From NCBI GenBank assembly GCA_017556845.1, contig JAFYMA010000149.1:1-13496 (forward strand): a DNA stretch of 13,496 bases. The letters are read 5' to 3'. The translations under genes were made by a program, and so were the position numbers. This stretch comes from Clostridia bacterium (lineage in GTDB: Bacteria > Bacillota > Clostridia > Oscillospirales > CAG-272). Below, one piece after another: positions 6,964 to 13,491 of this stretch (its first letter is position 1; each line of letters begins with the position of its first letter). The notes below the pieces were generated by a model. It was not told the DNA's origin. It searched no databases and saw only the letters and a program-made list of their open reading frames with translations.

Positions 6964-7890
6964 TTATATTTTTTCTGTAAGAGCGATGGAGCCGTTCACA
7001 AGAAAATCAATATTTTCTTTTTGAAACACAGTATCGTGCTTTGTGTGTATACGGTCCATATACAACGTGCCTTTTTTCGTTTTCTTGAGCGATGCAACAC
7101 CTATGCCCTTTTTAAAGGATGCTTGATCTGACGGATAGAAAACATTTTTATTTGCTATATCAACCGTAAAAATATCATTGGATATAAAACTTCCTTCAAG
7201 AAGCGGTATCTCTGTGCTCGCACCCTTATTTACCACAAACAAAATCGTTTTTCCGTCGGAAACACAGTCAAAATTTACGATAAGTGTGTTCTTGGCTATT
7301 TCCTTGTGTTTCGAAGCATAAGACGATGATCCGATAAGCCCGACCTCCTCATAGTCAAACAGAATATATGCTGCGTTTTCTTTCAGTTCAGGCGGCATTT
7401 TCGCCATAAGGTTCATAACGGTAACGACTCCTGACGTGTTGTCATTTGCGGTATGCTTATTTGCAATTCCAAATATCAGCATACATAAAAATACAAGCAA
7501 TGCACCGAACACTACTGCCTCACGAAGAACAAACTCGGTAAAGATCGCGTCATCAGGCACAAGCCTTGAAACAATGTGGTTTCCGCAAGCAATAATAGCT
7601 ATTAGCGGTATACATATCACAACTTGATACAATAAGTAAAGAAGAAAATTTTTAGGCGTTATGAAATTGGGAAACGGCAAAGTCGCACAAGTGTCATAGT
7701 GAGCAGTATATATCACCTTTGCTTTTTCGGGCTCACCTATAACAATGTTTTGCGAGCCTAAAGAGCCTTTTTCAATTTCGCATTTATATCCGTGCTTATC
7801 ACACTCGGGTCTGACAAAAGAAAAAAAATTATTTTTTTGCTTTTTATTTTTTCTCACTTGATACTTATCGAGTATAATGTCTGAATACAT
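6964..7890 (-). CDS. Membrane-embedded M28-family zinc peptidase
   Basis: A 308-residue metallopeptidase. Likely metal ligands are His64 and Asp66 (TAHYDT), bridging Asp150 (ANDNTSG), catalytic Glu181 with Glu182 (DYEEVG), Asp208 (NFDCVSDG) and His285 (IHTKHD), in the order expected for M28 aminopeptidases. Between the first ligand and Asp150 sit two hydrophobic segments, about residues 81-103 and 122-142, predicted to form a membrane hairpin. No N-terminal signal peptide is present, so both catalytic halves are probably on the same, likely cytoplasmic, face. The start has a strong AAAGGAGA ribosome binding site 6-7 bases upstream and a consensus promoter. The substrate is unknown; a role in peptide turnover at the membrane is inference. 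It is monocistronic, ended by the terminator shared with spo0A. Confidence 0.88.
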   Translation of the reverse strand: MYSDIILDKYQVRKNKKQKNNFFSFVRPECDKHGYKCEIEKGSLGSQNIVIGEPEKAKVIYTAHYDTCATLPFPNFITPKNFLLYLLYQVVICIPLIAIIACGNHIVSRLVPDDAIFTEFVLREAVVFGALLVFLCMLIFGIANKHTANDNTSGVVTVMNLMAKMPPELKENAAYILFDYEEVGLIGSSSYASKHKEIAKNTLIVNFDCVSDGKTILFVVNKGASTEIPLLEGSFISNDIFTVDIANKNVFYPSDQASFKKGIGVASLKKTKKGTLYMDRIHTKHDTVFQKENIDFLVNGSIALTEKI

Positions 7891-7922
7891 GGTAATTCTC
7901 CTTTAAAATTTTCCTGCATCAT

Positions 7923-7951
7923 ATTATACAGTATCTTCAATACATTGTCAA
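7923..7951 (-). promoter_or_regulatory. Consensus sigma-A promoter of the M28 peptidase gene
   Basis: On the minus strand TTGACA (7951-7946) and TATAAT (7928-7923) are separated by 17 bases, both perfect. The start would be near 7916, leaving a leader of about 26 bases containing the AAAGGAGA ribosome binding site. Confidence 0.85.
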
Positions 7952-7974
7952 TATTTAATATTTATTTTGCCGTT

Positions 7975-7994
7975 TTATGTTTATTTAAACATAA
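7975..7994. promoter_or_regulatory. Perfect palindrome overlapping the azlC -35 region: candidate operator
   Basis: The arms TTATGTTTA (7975-7983) and TAAACATAA (7986-7994) are perfect inverted repeats of 9 bases with a 2-base spacer. It covers the expected -35 position of the azlC promoter and lies 24 bases upstream of the M28 peptidase -35. A dimeric regulator bound here would block azlC and could affect the divergent gene. No regulator gene adjoins azlC, so the protein that would bind is unknown. Confidence 0.5.
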
Positions 7995-8008
7995 TAATGA
8001 GATATAAT
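7980..8008 (+). promoter_or_regulatory. Putative promoter of azlCD with weak -35
   Basis: A perfect TATAAT lies at 8003-8008. With a 17-base spacer the -35 would be TTTATT (7980-7985), matching TTGACA at only three positions. The weak -35 inside a palindrome suggests regulated rather than constitutive expression. The leader is about 28 bases and carries GAAAGG 7 bases before the ATG. Confidence 0.5.
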
Positions 8009-8043
8009 GTTTTTTTGATATGTATTTAACGAAAGGCTGATAT

Positions 8044-8775
8044 ATGTTTAACGGACTAAAAAATAATATTTCTTCATTTAGGCGTGGAATGATGGATGGT
8101 ATTCCGATAGGACTCGGATATCTAGCCGTCTCATTTTCATTAGGCATAGCGGCAAAAAACGCAGGGCTTGATGCAGTTCAGGGGCTCGTGGCAAGCTTTC
8201 TGTGCAGTGCCTCGGCTGGTGAATACGCAGGCTTTACAGTTATAGCATCGCATGGGGCATATTTTGAAATAGCACTTGCTACCCTCGTTGCAAATATACG
8301 GTATTTACTTATGGGATGTGCAATGAGTCAACGCTTGAAGCCGAAAACTCCGCTTTGGCAGAGAATGCTTATGGCTTTTCACTTGACGGATGAATTATTC
8401 GGCATAGCAATAGCGCGGCCCGGGTATCTAAATCCTTACTATAGCTTCGGTGCAGCATTGACCGCAGCGCCGCCGTGGGCAATTGGAACAATGCTCGGCG
8501 TAATAGCAGGTAATATACTTCCTCAACGTCTTGTAAGCGCGTTCAGCGTAGCTCTGTTTGGTATGTTTTTGGCAGTTATCATTCCCGAGGGTAAGAAAAA
8601 CAAGGTCGTTATGGCTACGATCGCTGTTTCATTTGCATTAAGCCTTATTTGCACGTATGCTCCTTATATTTCATCTCTTTCAGGCGGAACACGAACGGTA
8701 ATATTAACAGTAATCATTTCTGCTGTTGCCGCACTGCTCTTCCCAAGAAAAGACGAGGAGGTAATTGCAGAATGA
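8044..8775 (+). CDS. azlC: AzlC, large subunit of branched-chain amino-acid exporter
   Basis: A 243-residue integral membrane protein of the AzlC (LIV-E, BrnF-like) family. The N-terminal signature FRRGMMDGIPIGLGYLAVSF and the following LVASFLCSASAGEYAG segment are characteristic, and several further hydrophobic helices follow, consistent with about seven to eight membrane spans. With AzlD it forms a two-component exporter for branched-chain amino acids or similar compounds in the cytoplasmic membrane. The name 'ABC permease' sometimes used is misleading, since no ATPase is involved or seen here. The start has GAAAGG 7 bases upstream. The stop overlaps the azlD start by 4 bases (ATGA). Substrate in this organism is not determined. 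The promoter overlaps a strong palindrome. Confidence 0.93.
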   Translation: MFNGLKNNISSFRRGMMDGIPIGLGYLAVSFSLGIAAKNAGLDAVQGLVASFLCSASAGEYAGFTVIASHGAYFEIALATLVANIRYLLMGCAMSQRLKPKTPLWQRMLMAFHLTDELFGIAIARPGYLNPYYSFGAALTAAPPWAIGTMLGVIAGNILPQRLVSAFSVALFGMFLAVIIPEGKKNKVVMATIAVSFALSLICTYAPYISSLSGGTRTVILTVIISAVAALLFPRKDEEVIAE

Positions 8776-9080
8776 ACACATACGTTTACATATTTATTAT
8801 GTTTGCTGTCACGTATGCAATACGCGTACTGCCGATGACCCTTATCCGAAAAGAGATCAAAAATACGTTTATCAAATCGTTTTTGTATTACGTACCGTAT
8901 GTAACTCTCGCGGTTATGACGTTTCCTGCAATAGTCCAAGCTACGCAAAGTCCGATTGCAGGTGTTGCGGCACTTATAGCAGGTATAGTCGTAGCATACG
9001 TCGGACTTGATCTTTTCCGTGTTGCTTTAACTTGTTGTGCAACGGTATTTATTTTAGAGCTTATTCCGATGATACCGTAA
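8772..9080 (+). CDS. azlD: AzlD, small subunit of branched-chain amino-acid exporter
   Basis: A 102-residue membrane protein with three to four hydrophobic helices and the family's N-terminal pattern: a first helix ending in YAIRVLPMTLIRK, then a YYVPYVTLAVMTFPAI helix. The frame is open further upstream inside azlC, but the correct start is the ATG at 8772: it has a strong GAGGAGG ribosome binding site 9-10 bases upstream, gives the usual AzlD length, and overlaps the azlC stop as ATGA, the common arrangement for this pair. It works with AzlC in amino-acid export. A terminator hairpin with a T-run follows at 9126-9162. Confidence 0.92.
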   Translation: MNTYVYIFIMFAVTYAIRVLPMTLIRKEIKNTFIKSFLYYVPYVTLAVMTFPAIVQATQSPIAGVAALIAGIVVAYVGLDLFRVALTCCATVFILELIPMIP

Positions 9081-9125
9081 AACAAAACTCATTATATTAA
9101 ATTTCAAAAAACTCTCAGCAATCAG

Positions 9126-9162
9126 AAAAACACTTGCTCACAAAAGTCAGCAGGTGTTTTTT
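9126..9162 (+). terminator. Rho-independent terminator of azlCD
   Basis: AAAAACACTTGCT (9126-9138) pairs with AGCAGGTGTTTTT (9149-9161), one G-U pair, around a 10-base loop, and ends in a run of T to 9162. It lies about 45 bases after the azlD stop. Confidence 0.8.
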
Positions 9163-9195
9163 GAAATAAAAATATTTGAATAAATGTACTATCAG

Positions 9196-9231
9196 AAAAA
9201 TAAAGGGCTGTTGCAAAGCAACAGCCCTTTA
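9196..9231 (-). terminator. Strong hairpin terminator of the dockerin/cohesin-like operon
   Basis: A perfect 14-bp stem (9201-9214 with 9218-9231) with a 3-base loop contains AAAGGGCTGTTGC and its complement. On the minus strand it is followed by T-rich sequence (complement of the A-run at 9196-9200); on the plus strand no T-run follows. It sits 20 bases after the stop of the 51-residue peptide gene, closing that transcription unit. Confidence 0.85.
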
Positions 9232-9250
9232 AAGTGTTAATCAAAATCGA

Positions 9251-9406
9251 TTATGCACCGAAAGCTTCGATATCAATATCGTTATCCTTACCTGCGCAAG
9301 CGCCATCGCCGTTAACGCAAACAGGAGCAATCTCGGAAGATGTGATTACGTCGGAGCAATCAACAACTTCGATCATCATTTCGGGAGCTTCATAAATCTT
9401 TTTCAT
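9251..9406 (-). CDS. 51-residue peptide beginning MKKIYEAPEM, function unknown
   Basis: A short gene with a perfect AGGAGG (9421-9416) 9 bases before the ATG at 9406, 26 bases downstream of the cohesin-like gene and 20 bases upstream of a strong terminator. These signals make translation likely despite its size. The peptide has no signal sequence. The first part reads MKKIYEAPEMMIEVVDCSD, then VITSS, and the second half is Gly/Ala/Asp/Asn-rich with two Cys (C30 and C37) in CVNGDGACAG, ending in an acidic DNDIDIEAFGA. Small proteins with an MKKxYxxPE start recur in gut anaerobes and have no settled function. The YxxP pattern is also seen in leaders of lasso peptides, but no modifying enzyme is encoded in this window. 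It might be a peptide precursor, a chaperone-like partner or a regulator of the secreted proteins upstream. None of these is shown. Confidence 0.75.
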   Translation of the reverse strand: MKKIYEAPEMMIEVVDCSDVITSSEIAPVCVNGDGACAGKDNDIDIEAFGA

Positions 9407-9432
9407 TATAGTAATCCTCCTACAAATTCCAA

Positions 9433-10329
9433 TTATGCGTTTGCACCAGCAGTAGCATAAACTCTGCCATCTGCGTAGTCAGCGTAAGGCTGTGCAACGA
9501 ATGTAGCACCAGCGGGAGCGTTTGTAATAACTGCTGTGAAGTAAACAACTGAGCCTTCTGTCTTGTAGATGTTCTTTGCAGCAACGTCATTTGTTACACC
9601 GTTGTATGTGATTTCGATACCGTAACCTTCAAGATCAGCACCAGCAGCAGCTGTGTCGATGGAGGAAATGAAACGGATACCAGCAGAAACTTCGCAAGCT
9701 TCGCAACCAGCTCTTACTTCCTGCTTAGCAGCAGCAGGAGCTACAGCGGGCTCTTCAACGATTTCTTCTGCAACAGTTACTGTCATAGCAGGAAGGGGAT
9801 TTTCTTCAAACATAAGCTCGAAGGGATCAACAACCTTTGTACCAGCTGCATCAGAGCAGAGGTTAGCTGTGTTTGCACCGAAGTAAATCTGGAAATCGTA
9901 TGTTGTGCCGATAGCAGCATCAGCAGGAACCTGGAATGTAAGTGTGTATGTGCCTACAGTTGTAGTACCAACTTCCTGTGCGAAAGATGTGTAGCAGTGG
10001 TCAAAAGCAAATTCAGAATACTCAAGCGCAAGAGCATCTCTGGAAACTGCGAGATCATAGTCATCGCCAACACCTTCAATGCTTACGAATTCAAGGTTTT
10101 CAGCATCAAACCACAAAGAAGAGCAAATAGCAGCATCCCAAATGTAACCAGCTTCTGTAACTGTGATTACGTCTGCGATTTCAAAAACGATCTGTCCACC
10201 GGGAGCAACAGTTTCGGAATATGTGTATTCCTGACCAAACTGAATCTTTTCGTTCTTTGCACTTACGTTAAGAGCGCAAAGAGAGAATACCATAGCTACA
10301 ACAGCTACGAGTGAAATTATTCTTTTCAT
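9433..10329 (-). CDS. Secreted protein with a cohesin-like domain
   Basis: A 298-residue protein with a classical signal peptide (basic MKR, hydrophobic core, cleavage likely after VSA24). Residues about 25-188 look like a cohesin-type beta-sandwich: the LWFDAENLEFVSIEG segment matches the cohesin pattern of a Tyr/Phe-Asp strand followed by LEYVSV, and VGTYTLTFQVPADAAIGTTYDFQI matches the late cohesin strands. An acidic, Ala/Pro-rich linker (about 188-205) leads to a C-terminal domain (about 215-298, starting GIRFISSIDT) that I do not recognise by name. No sortase signal, membrane anchor or catalytic motif is seen, so attachment to the cell is unclear. The start has AGGAG 6 bases upstream. 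It lies 43 bases after the dockerin gene with no terminator between, so they share a transcript. A plausible role is to bind a dockerin; remote homology makes this moderate. Confidence 0.8.
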   Translation of the reverse strand: MKRIISLVAVVAMVFSLCALNVSAKNEKIQFGQEYTYSETVAPGGQIVFEIADVITVTEAGYIWDAAICSSLWFDAENLEFVSIEGVGDDYDLAVSRDALALEYSEFAFDHCYTSFAQEVGTTTVGTYTLTFQVPADAAIGTTYDFQIYFGANTANLCSDAAGTKVVDPFELMFEENPLPAMTVTVAEEIVEEPAVAPAAAKQEVRAGCEACEVSAGIRFISSIDTAAAGADLEGYGIEITYNGVTNDVAAKNIYKTEGSVVYFTAVITNAPAGATFVAQPYADYADGRVYATAGANA

Positions 10330-10372
10330 AATTATCTCCTATTATTATTTAAACTTTTTTTGGTTAAATCAA

Positions 10373-13009
10373 TTACCATTGTCCACTTGAAACAAATGTG
10401 GCAAGACGTGCCAAGTCAGCACTGTTAACCGTGTTACGTGTATCCTTATTAGTATTACCTGCAACCTTCATTACAATAGAATAAGAAGATGTGTTGCCGG
10501 CTGAAATATCAGCTCTGAGACGTGCAGAGTCATTAGAGTTGACCTTACCGTCAGAGTTCATATCGCCCAACAGAGCAACTGCATATGTTTCAATAACATT
10601 GCCGTCAACCTGGAGCTCAAGTGTATAATTCGTACCAACAGCACGTGCACTTGTTGTTGCTGTGCCGGAAGCTGTCTTAAGTACCAATGTACCTGCACCT
10701 GTAGAGGTTGCAATGTTTGACATAAATGTTGCGTAGTTAGCCGCACCTGACATAAGGATTACACCCTTTGCGGTGTCTATCGTGTAGTCGGAGCCTTCTG
10801 CAATTGTAATCGTGGGTGTTTCTACAACATTTGCTGTATAAACAACGTTAATTACGATCGCTTCTGTTCCCATTGTACCTGCAACGGTTGCAGTATCTGC
10901 AGTATAACCGTCTATAGCGGGAGAATCAACAGAGTATGTCTGACCTTCCAACAAGGAAAGAATAACAGCCTCTGCCAATACATTACCGTCAGCGTCAACA
11001 TAGTTGATAGTGAGATCGTACTTTGCAAGTGAAGCATATGTTACTGTGTGAACAGTATCATCAGCACCAACTGTACCTGTCACTGTAGCTGTTTCGGTTG
11101 TGTAACCCTCAATAGCGGGTGTTGCGATAGAATAGGAATAGCCCTCGAAATAGAGCTCTTCTACTGCGCCAATCACATTGCCCTCACCGTCAACGCACTC
11201 TACTTTAACTGTAGAAACTGCGCTTGTCTTTGTGATGTCAATGTTATCGAAGTAGAACTCATTTGCACGTGTAGCGATAGAAGCTCTGTGCATTACAGCC
11301 ATAAGGCCGATGTCCGTAGAAGCAACTGTTTCGCCTGCAGCGTTCAGGATAGCAACTGTTCTGTTGAAGTCAGCTGCGCATACACCTGTGTCAACGGTTT
11401 CAGCATCAGCGTATGTGATCGCAGCAACCTTTTCAGCGCCAACGAAGATCTGAATGGTGTTTACACCATTGTCGATCACTGTGTACTTGTTGAATTCAAA
11501 CAGATCTGCTGTAGTTTCAACAACGTAGTCGATCGCGCTGTAGCCGTTTGTTTCGTCATAGCAAAGAACATAGATAACGAGCTTGTTCTGAGCTACGGGT
11601 ACCAGACAAGCACCTGAGGTGTTTGTAACAAAGATACCGCCGTTGGGAGAAGCAACTGCGTCGCCTGCTGCATTCTTGCGTTCTTCATACGACTGTCTTT
11701 CAACATTGCAGAAGTCAAAGTAGAAGCCTCTTGCAACGTTCGTTGCGCTTTCTATCTTCATTTCGATAGAAGCACCGTAGGGACCTACCCAAGTGTGATC
11801 GGAATAAGCTTCTGTAATACCGCCCATCTTAGCATAGTTGTCACCGTCATCACTTGTCATAAGAGTGATGAAAGATCCCGCACCTTCTCTGGGGGACCAC
11901 TGATTTCTGAAGCGGTTGCCGGACTGCATAAGGTCAGTCACGTCATATTCGCCGCTGTCAAGAATGATATCCCATGCTGTTTCTTCAGCAGTAGACTCAA
12001 GATCTGTAGAAACATCAACAGATGTTTCGTTAAGAATGATGGTCCAGCCGATATCCAGGCGCAGATAAGTCTTAACAGTGTGTGTACCTACAGAAAGATC
12101 AGAAACAGGAACGCTAATAGCGTAACGTGTGTAATAATCCTTGTAAGTAGCCGCGTTCTTGATAGCTGCAGCATCCTGATCGTTTGCGAAATCGGTAGCG
12201 AATTCGCCATATACGATATCGCCGCCGTCGATGCTGTAACCAAATGCATCAGCAGCAGTGAAAGCATCAGCCACTGACAGCCAGCCACGGAATGTGATGC
12301 TTGTCGTGTGAACAGCTGTTGCAGGAACGTTCGATGCATTGCCGCCGAATTCAGACTTGTTTCCGAGCGTCAAAACATCAATACCGTCTCTGCTGACCTG
12401 AAGCTTACCGTACTCAGACGGATAAACAGGAGCAGCAGAGATAGACTTAGAAGCTACTGAAATATCAGCAGTTGCAAACTCTACTGTTTCAGAAGCTGCT
12501 ACAACAGTCGTTTCCGTTGTTGTTGTACCATCTCCATTGGGGATAACAGTTTCCTCTGTTACTTCATTTGTAATGAATCTCAGAGTAAAGGTATGTGTTT
12601 CACCGTCAGCAAACGTTGTGGGAATGCTGAAATTGAAACGGCAGTTTGCATTAGCCTCTGCATTAGCGTTGTTGTTATTGAGCTCATTTGCATAAGCTGC
12701 AGTAACATCGTCGCCAAGCTCCAAAGCTATGTCTGTCCATTCACCATCGTCGATCTTGTACTGGAGCGATTTCATACCTGCAGCTGTAAGAACCCAACCC
12801 TTAGCCATAATGCTATCGCCGGGGGTCATCGTCGCAGTTACAGATGTCGTCGCATTGCCCGTATCAGCGTTGATGCTGTTTCCGCCGGGATTACCGAATA
12901 TACCGCTATCGAATTTGTAACGGTAGTAGCCGGCATCAGCTGAAACAACTAAGCTCATGCTTGATACTACGAGCAGGGTCGCCAAAAGAATTGAGATAAA
13001 CCTTTTCAT
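10373..13009 (-). CDS. Large secreted multi-module protein with MucBP-like repeats and a C-terminal dockerin
   Basis: An 878-residue extracellular protein. The frame is open 18 codons upstream, but GGAGG lies 6 bases before the ATG at 13009, which begins a good signal peptide (MKRFISILLATLL..., cleavage near VSA24). Modules: two similar beta-sandwich-like units (about 27-182 and 183-335, sharing a 'GW-L...Y-IDGG/DGEW...GTHT/GETHTF' pattern); a LamG-like jelly roll (about 345-595); two tandem MucBP-like repeats (about 599-659 and 665-725, each with VDxxGNV and AI-x-GYTxxTATVxGT); a small pre-dockerin domain (about 730-812); and a type I dockerin (about 813-878). The first dockerin loop, DMNSDGKVNSND, is canonical. 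The second, NTNKDTRNTVNSAD, has two extra residues and Asn at position 1. No enzyme domain is recognised, so it is more likely an adhesin or carbohydrate-binding component. First gene of the operon. Confidence 0.88.
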   Translation of the reverse strand: MKRFISILLATLLVVSSMSLVVSADAGYYRYKFDSGIFGNPGGNSINADTGNATTSVTATMTPGDSIMAKGWVLTAAGMKSLQYKIDDGEWTDIALELGDDVTAAYANELNNNNANAEANANCRFNFSIPTTFADGETHTFTLRFITNEVTEETVIPNGDGTTTTETTVVAASETVEFATADISVASKSISAAPVYPSEYGKLQVSRDGIDVLTLGNKSEFGGNASNVPATAVHTTSITFRGWLSVADAFTAADAFGYSIDGGDIVYGEFATDFANDQDAAAIKNAATYKDYYTRYAISVPVSDLSVGTHTVKTYLRLDIGWTIILNETSVDVSTDLESTAEETAWDIILDSGEYDVTDLMQSGNRFRNQWSPREGAGSFITLMTSDDGDNYAKMGGITEAYSDHTWVGPYGASIEMKIESATNVARGFYFDFCNVERQSYEERKNAAGDAVASPNGGIFVTNTSGACLVPVAQNKLVIYVLCYDETNGYSAIDYVVETTADLFEFNKYTVIDNGVNTIQIFVGAEKVAAITYADAETVDTGVCAADFNRTVAILNAAGETVASTDIGLMAVMHRASIATRANEFYFDNIDITKTSAVSTVKVECVDGEGNVIGAVEELYFEGYSYSIATPAIEGYTTETATVTGTVGADDTVHTVTYASLAKYDLTINYVDADGNVLAEAVILSLLEGQTYSVDSPAIDGYTADTATVAGTMGTEAIVINVVYTANVVETPTITIAEGSDYTIDTAKGVILMSGAANYATFMSNIATSTGAGTLVLKTASGTATTSARAVGTNYTLELQVDGNVIETYAVALLGDMNSDGKVNSNDSARLRADISAGNTSSYSIVMKVAGNTNKDTRNTVNSADLARLATFVSSGQW

Positions 13010-13053
13010 TTTTTTCCTCCTTTTTTTTATTTTTTTAGCTTTAAGCCATACTA

Positions 13054-13082
13054 ATTCTATCATAGAGATTTTAGTTTGTCAA
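13054..13082 (-). promoter_or_regulatory. Sigma-A promoter of the dockerin/cohesin-like operon
   Basis: On the minus strand TTGACA (13082-13077) and TAGAAT (13059-13054) are 17 bases apart. Only one position differs from consensus, so expression should be strong. The start would be near 13047, leaving a leader of about 38 bases with GGAGG before the ATG at 13009. This also supports the shorter start, since the longer frame would begin at 13063, upstream of the transcript. Confidence 0.82.
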
Positions 13083-13137
13083 TAGAGTTTATAATATTTT
13101 TTTCGAATTTACAATTAATGTATTTGACAGATAACAT

Positions 13138-13180
13138 AAAAAATGCCCGTTTTTTGTGCATTTTAACAAAAAAACGGGCA
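13138..13180 (-). terminator. Terminator of the right-edge small gene
   Basis: TGCCCGTTTTTTGT (13144-13157) pairs with ACAAAAAAACGGGCA (13166-13180), with one bulged A, around an 8-base loop. On the minus strand a T-run follows (complement of 13143-13138). T-rich sequence also follows on the plus strand, so it could work both ways. It lies about 12 bases after the stop of the gene at 13192 and insulates the dockerin operon from it. Confidence 0.78.
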
Positions 13181-13191
13181 GTTTTTGTATT

Positions 13192-13491
13192 TTATTGTGC
13201 GTTTGCTCTATCAAGCCATATCGTTCCGAAATCCAATGCATCAAATAAGCCTTGCTTTTCACCTTGACGGTATATTTTCGTCTGAGGATCGGCATTCGGA
13301 TCGGTGCTTACTACCTGAACGATTATTCTGTCAGGAACGGTAACACCGTTAACAGTTTTATTGGTTAATATAATAAGGAATAATATATACTTGTCATCCA
13401 TACTGCCATAGCAAATAGCGTTTTTTTCACGCACAAGGGGTTTTCCCTTGTACATCAGGTACTTTCCCTCAAGTAATGCTTTTTCAGCCAT
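13192..13491 (-). CDS. Small protein of unknown function at the right edge
   Basis: A 99-residue frame ending in TAA at 13194-13192 and followed by a terminator hairpin. Its ATG at 13491 is only 5 bases from the window edge, so the ribosome binding site cannot be seen and a longer N-terminus cannot be excluded. The sequence has no signal peptide or membrane segment. It looks like a small mixed alpha/beta soluble protein: a short N-terminal stretch MAEKALLEGKYLMYKGKPLV, strands around ICYG and KYILFLIILT, and a basic middle part followed by GLFDALDFGTIWLDRA. I do not recognise a named family. The even codon use, clean end and terminator argue for a real gene. No functional claim is supported. 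Confidence 0.75.
   Translation of the reverse strand: MAEKALLEGKYLMYKGKPLVREKNAICYGSMDDKYILFLIILTNKTVNGVTVPDRIIVQVVSTDPNADPQTKIYRQGEKQGLFDALDFGTIWLDRANAQ

Noticed and set aside
8649..8771. Upstream extension of the azlD frame inside azlC
   Set aside because: The extended part is not AzlD-like and overlaps azlC by over 120 bases. The ATG at 8772 has a strong ribosome binding site and the usual ATGA overlap.
9251..9406. Lasso-peptide precursor as a firm call for the 51-residue peptide
   Set aside because: Only the YxxP pattern fits. There is no clear Thr at the position before a core starting with Gly or Cys, no Asp/Glu ring pattern I can defend, and no maturation genes in the window.
11048..12943. 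Several plus-strand frames of 60-190 codons opposite the dockerin gene
   Set aside because: They are rich in Cys, Ser and Val in patterns expected from the complement of Thr/Ala/Glu-rich coding sequence, have no ribosome binding sites and match no family.
13010..13063. Longer N-terminus (MIELVWLKAKKIKKRRKK) for the dockerin protein
   Set aside because: The added residues would precede a complete signal peptide, start upstream of the predicted transcription start and lack a ribosome binding site, whereas the ATG at 13009 has GGAGG at 6 bases.
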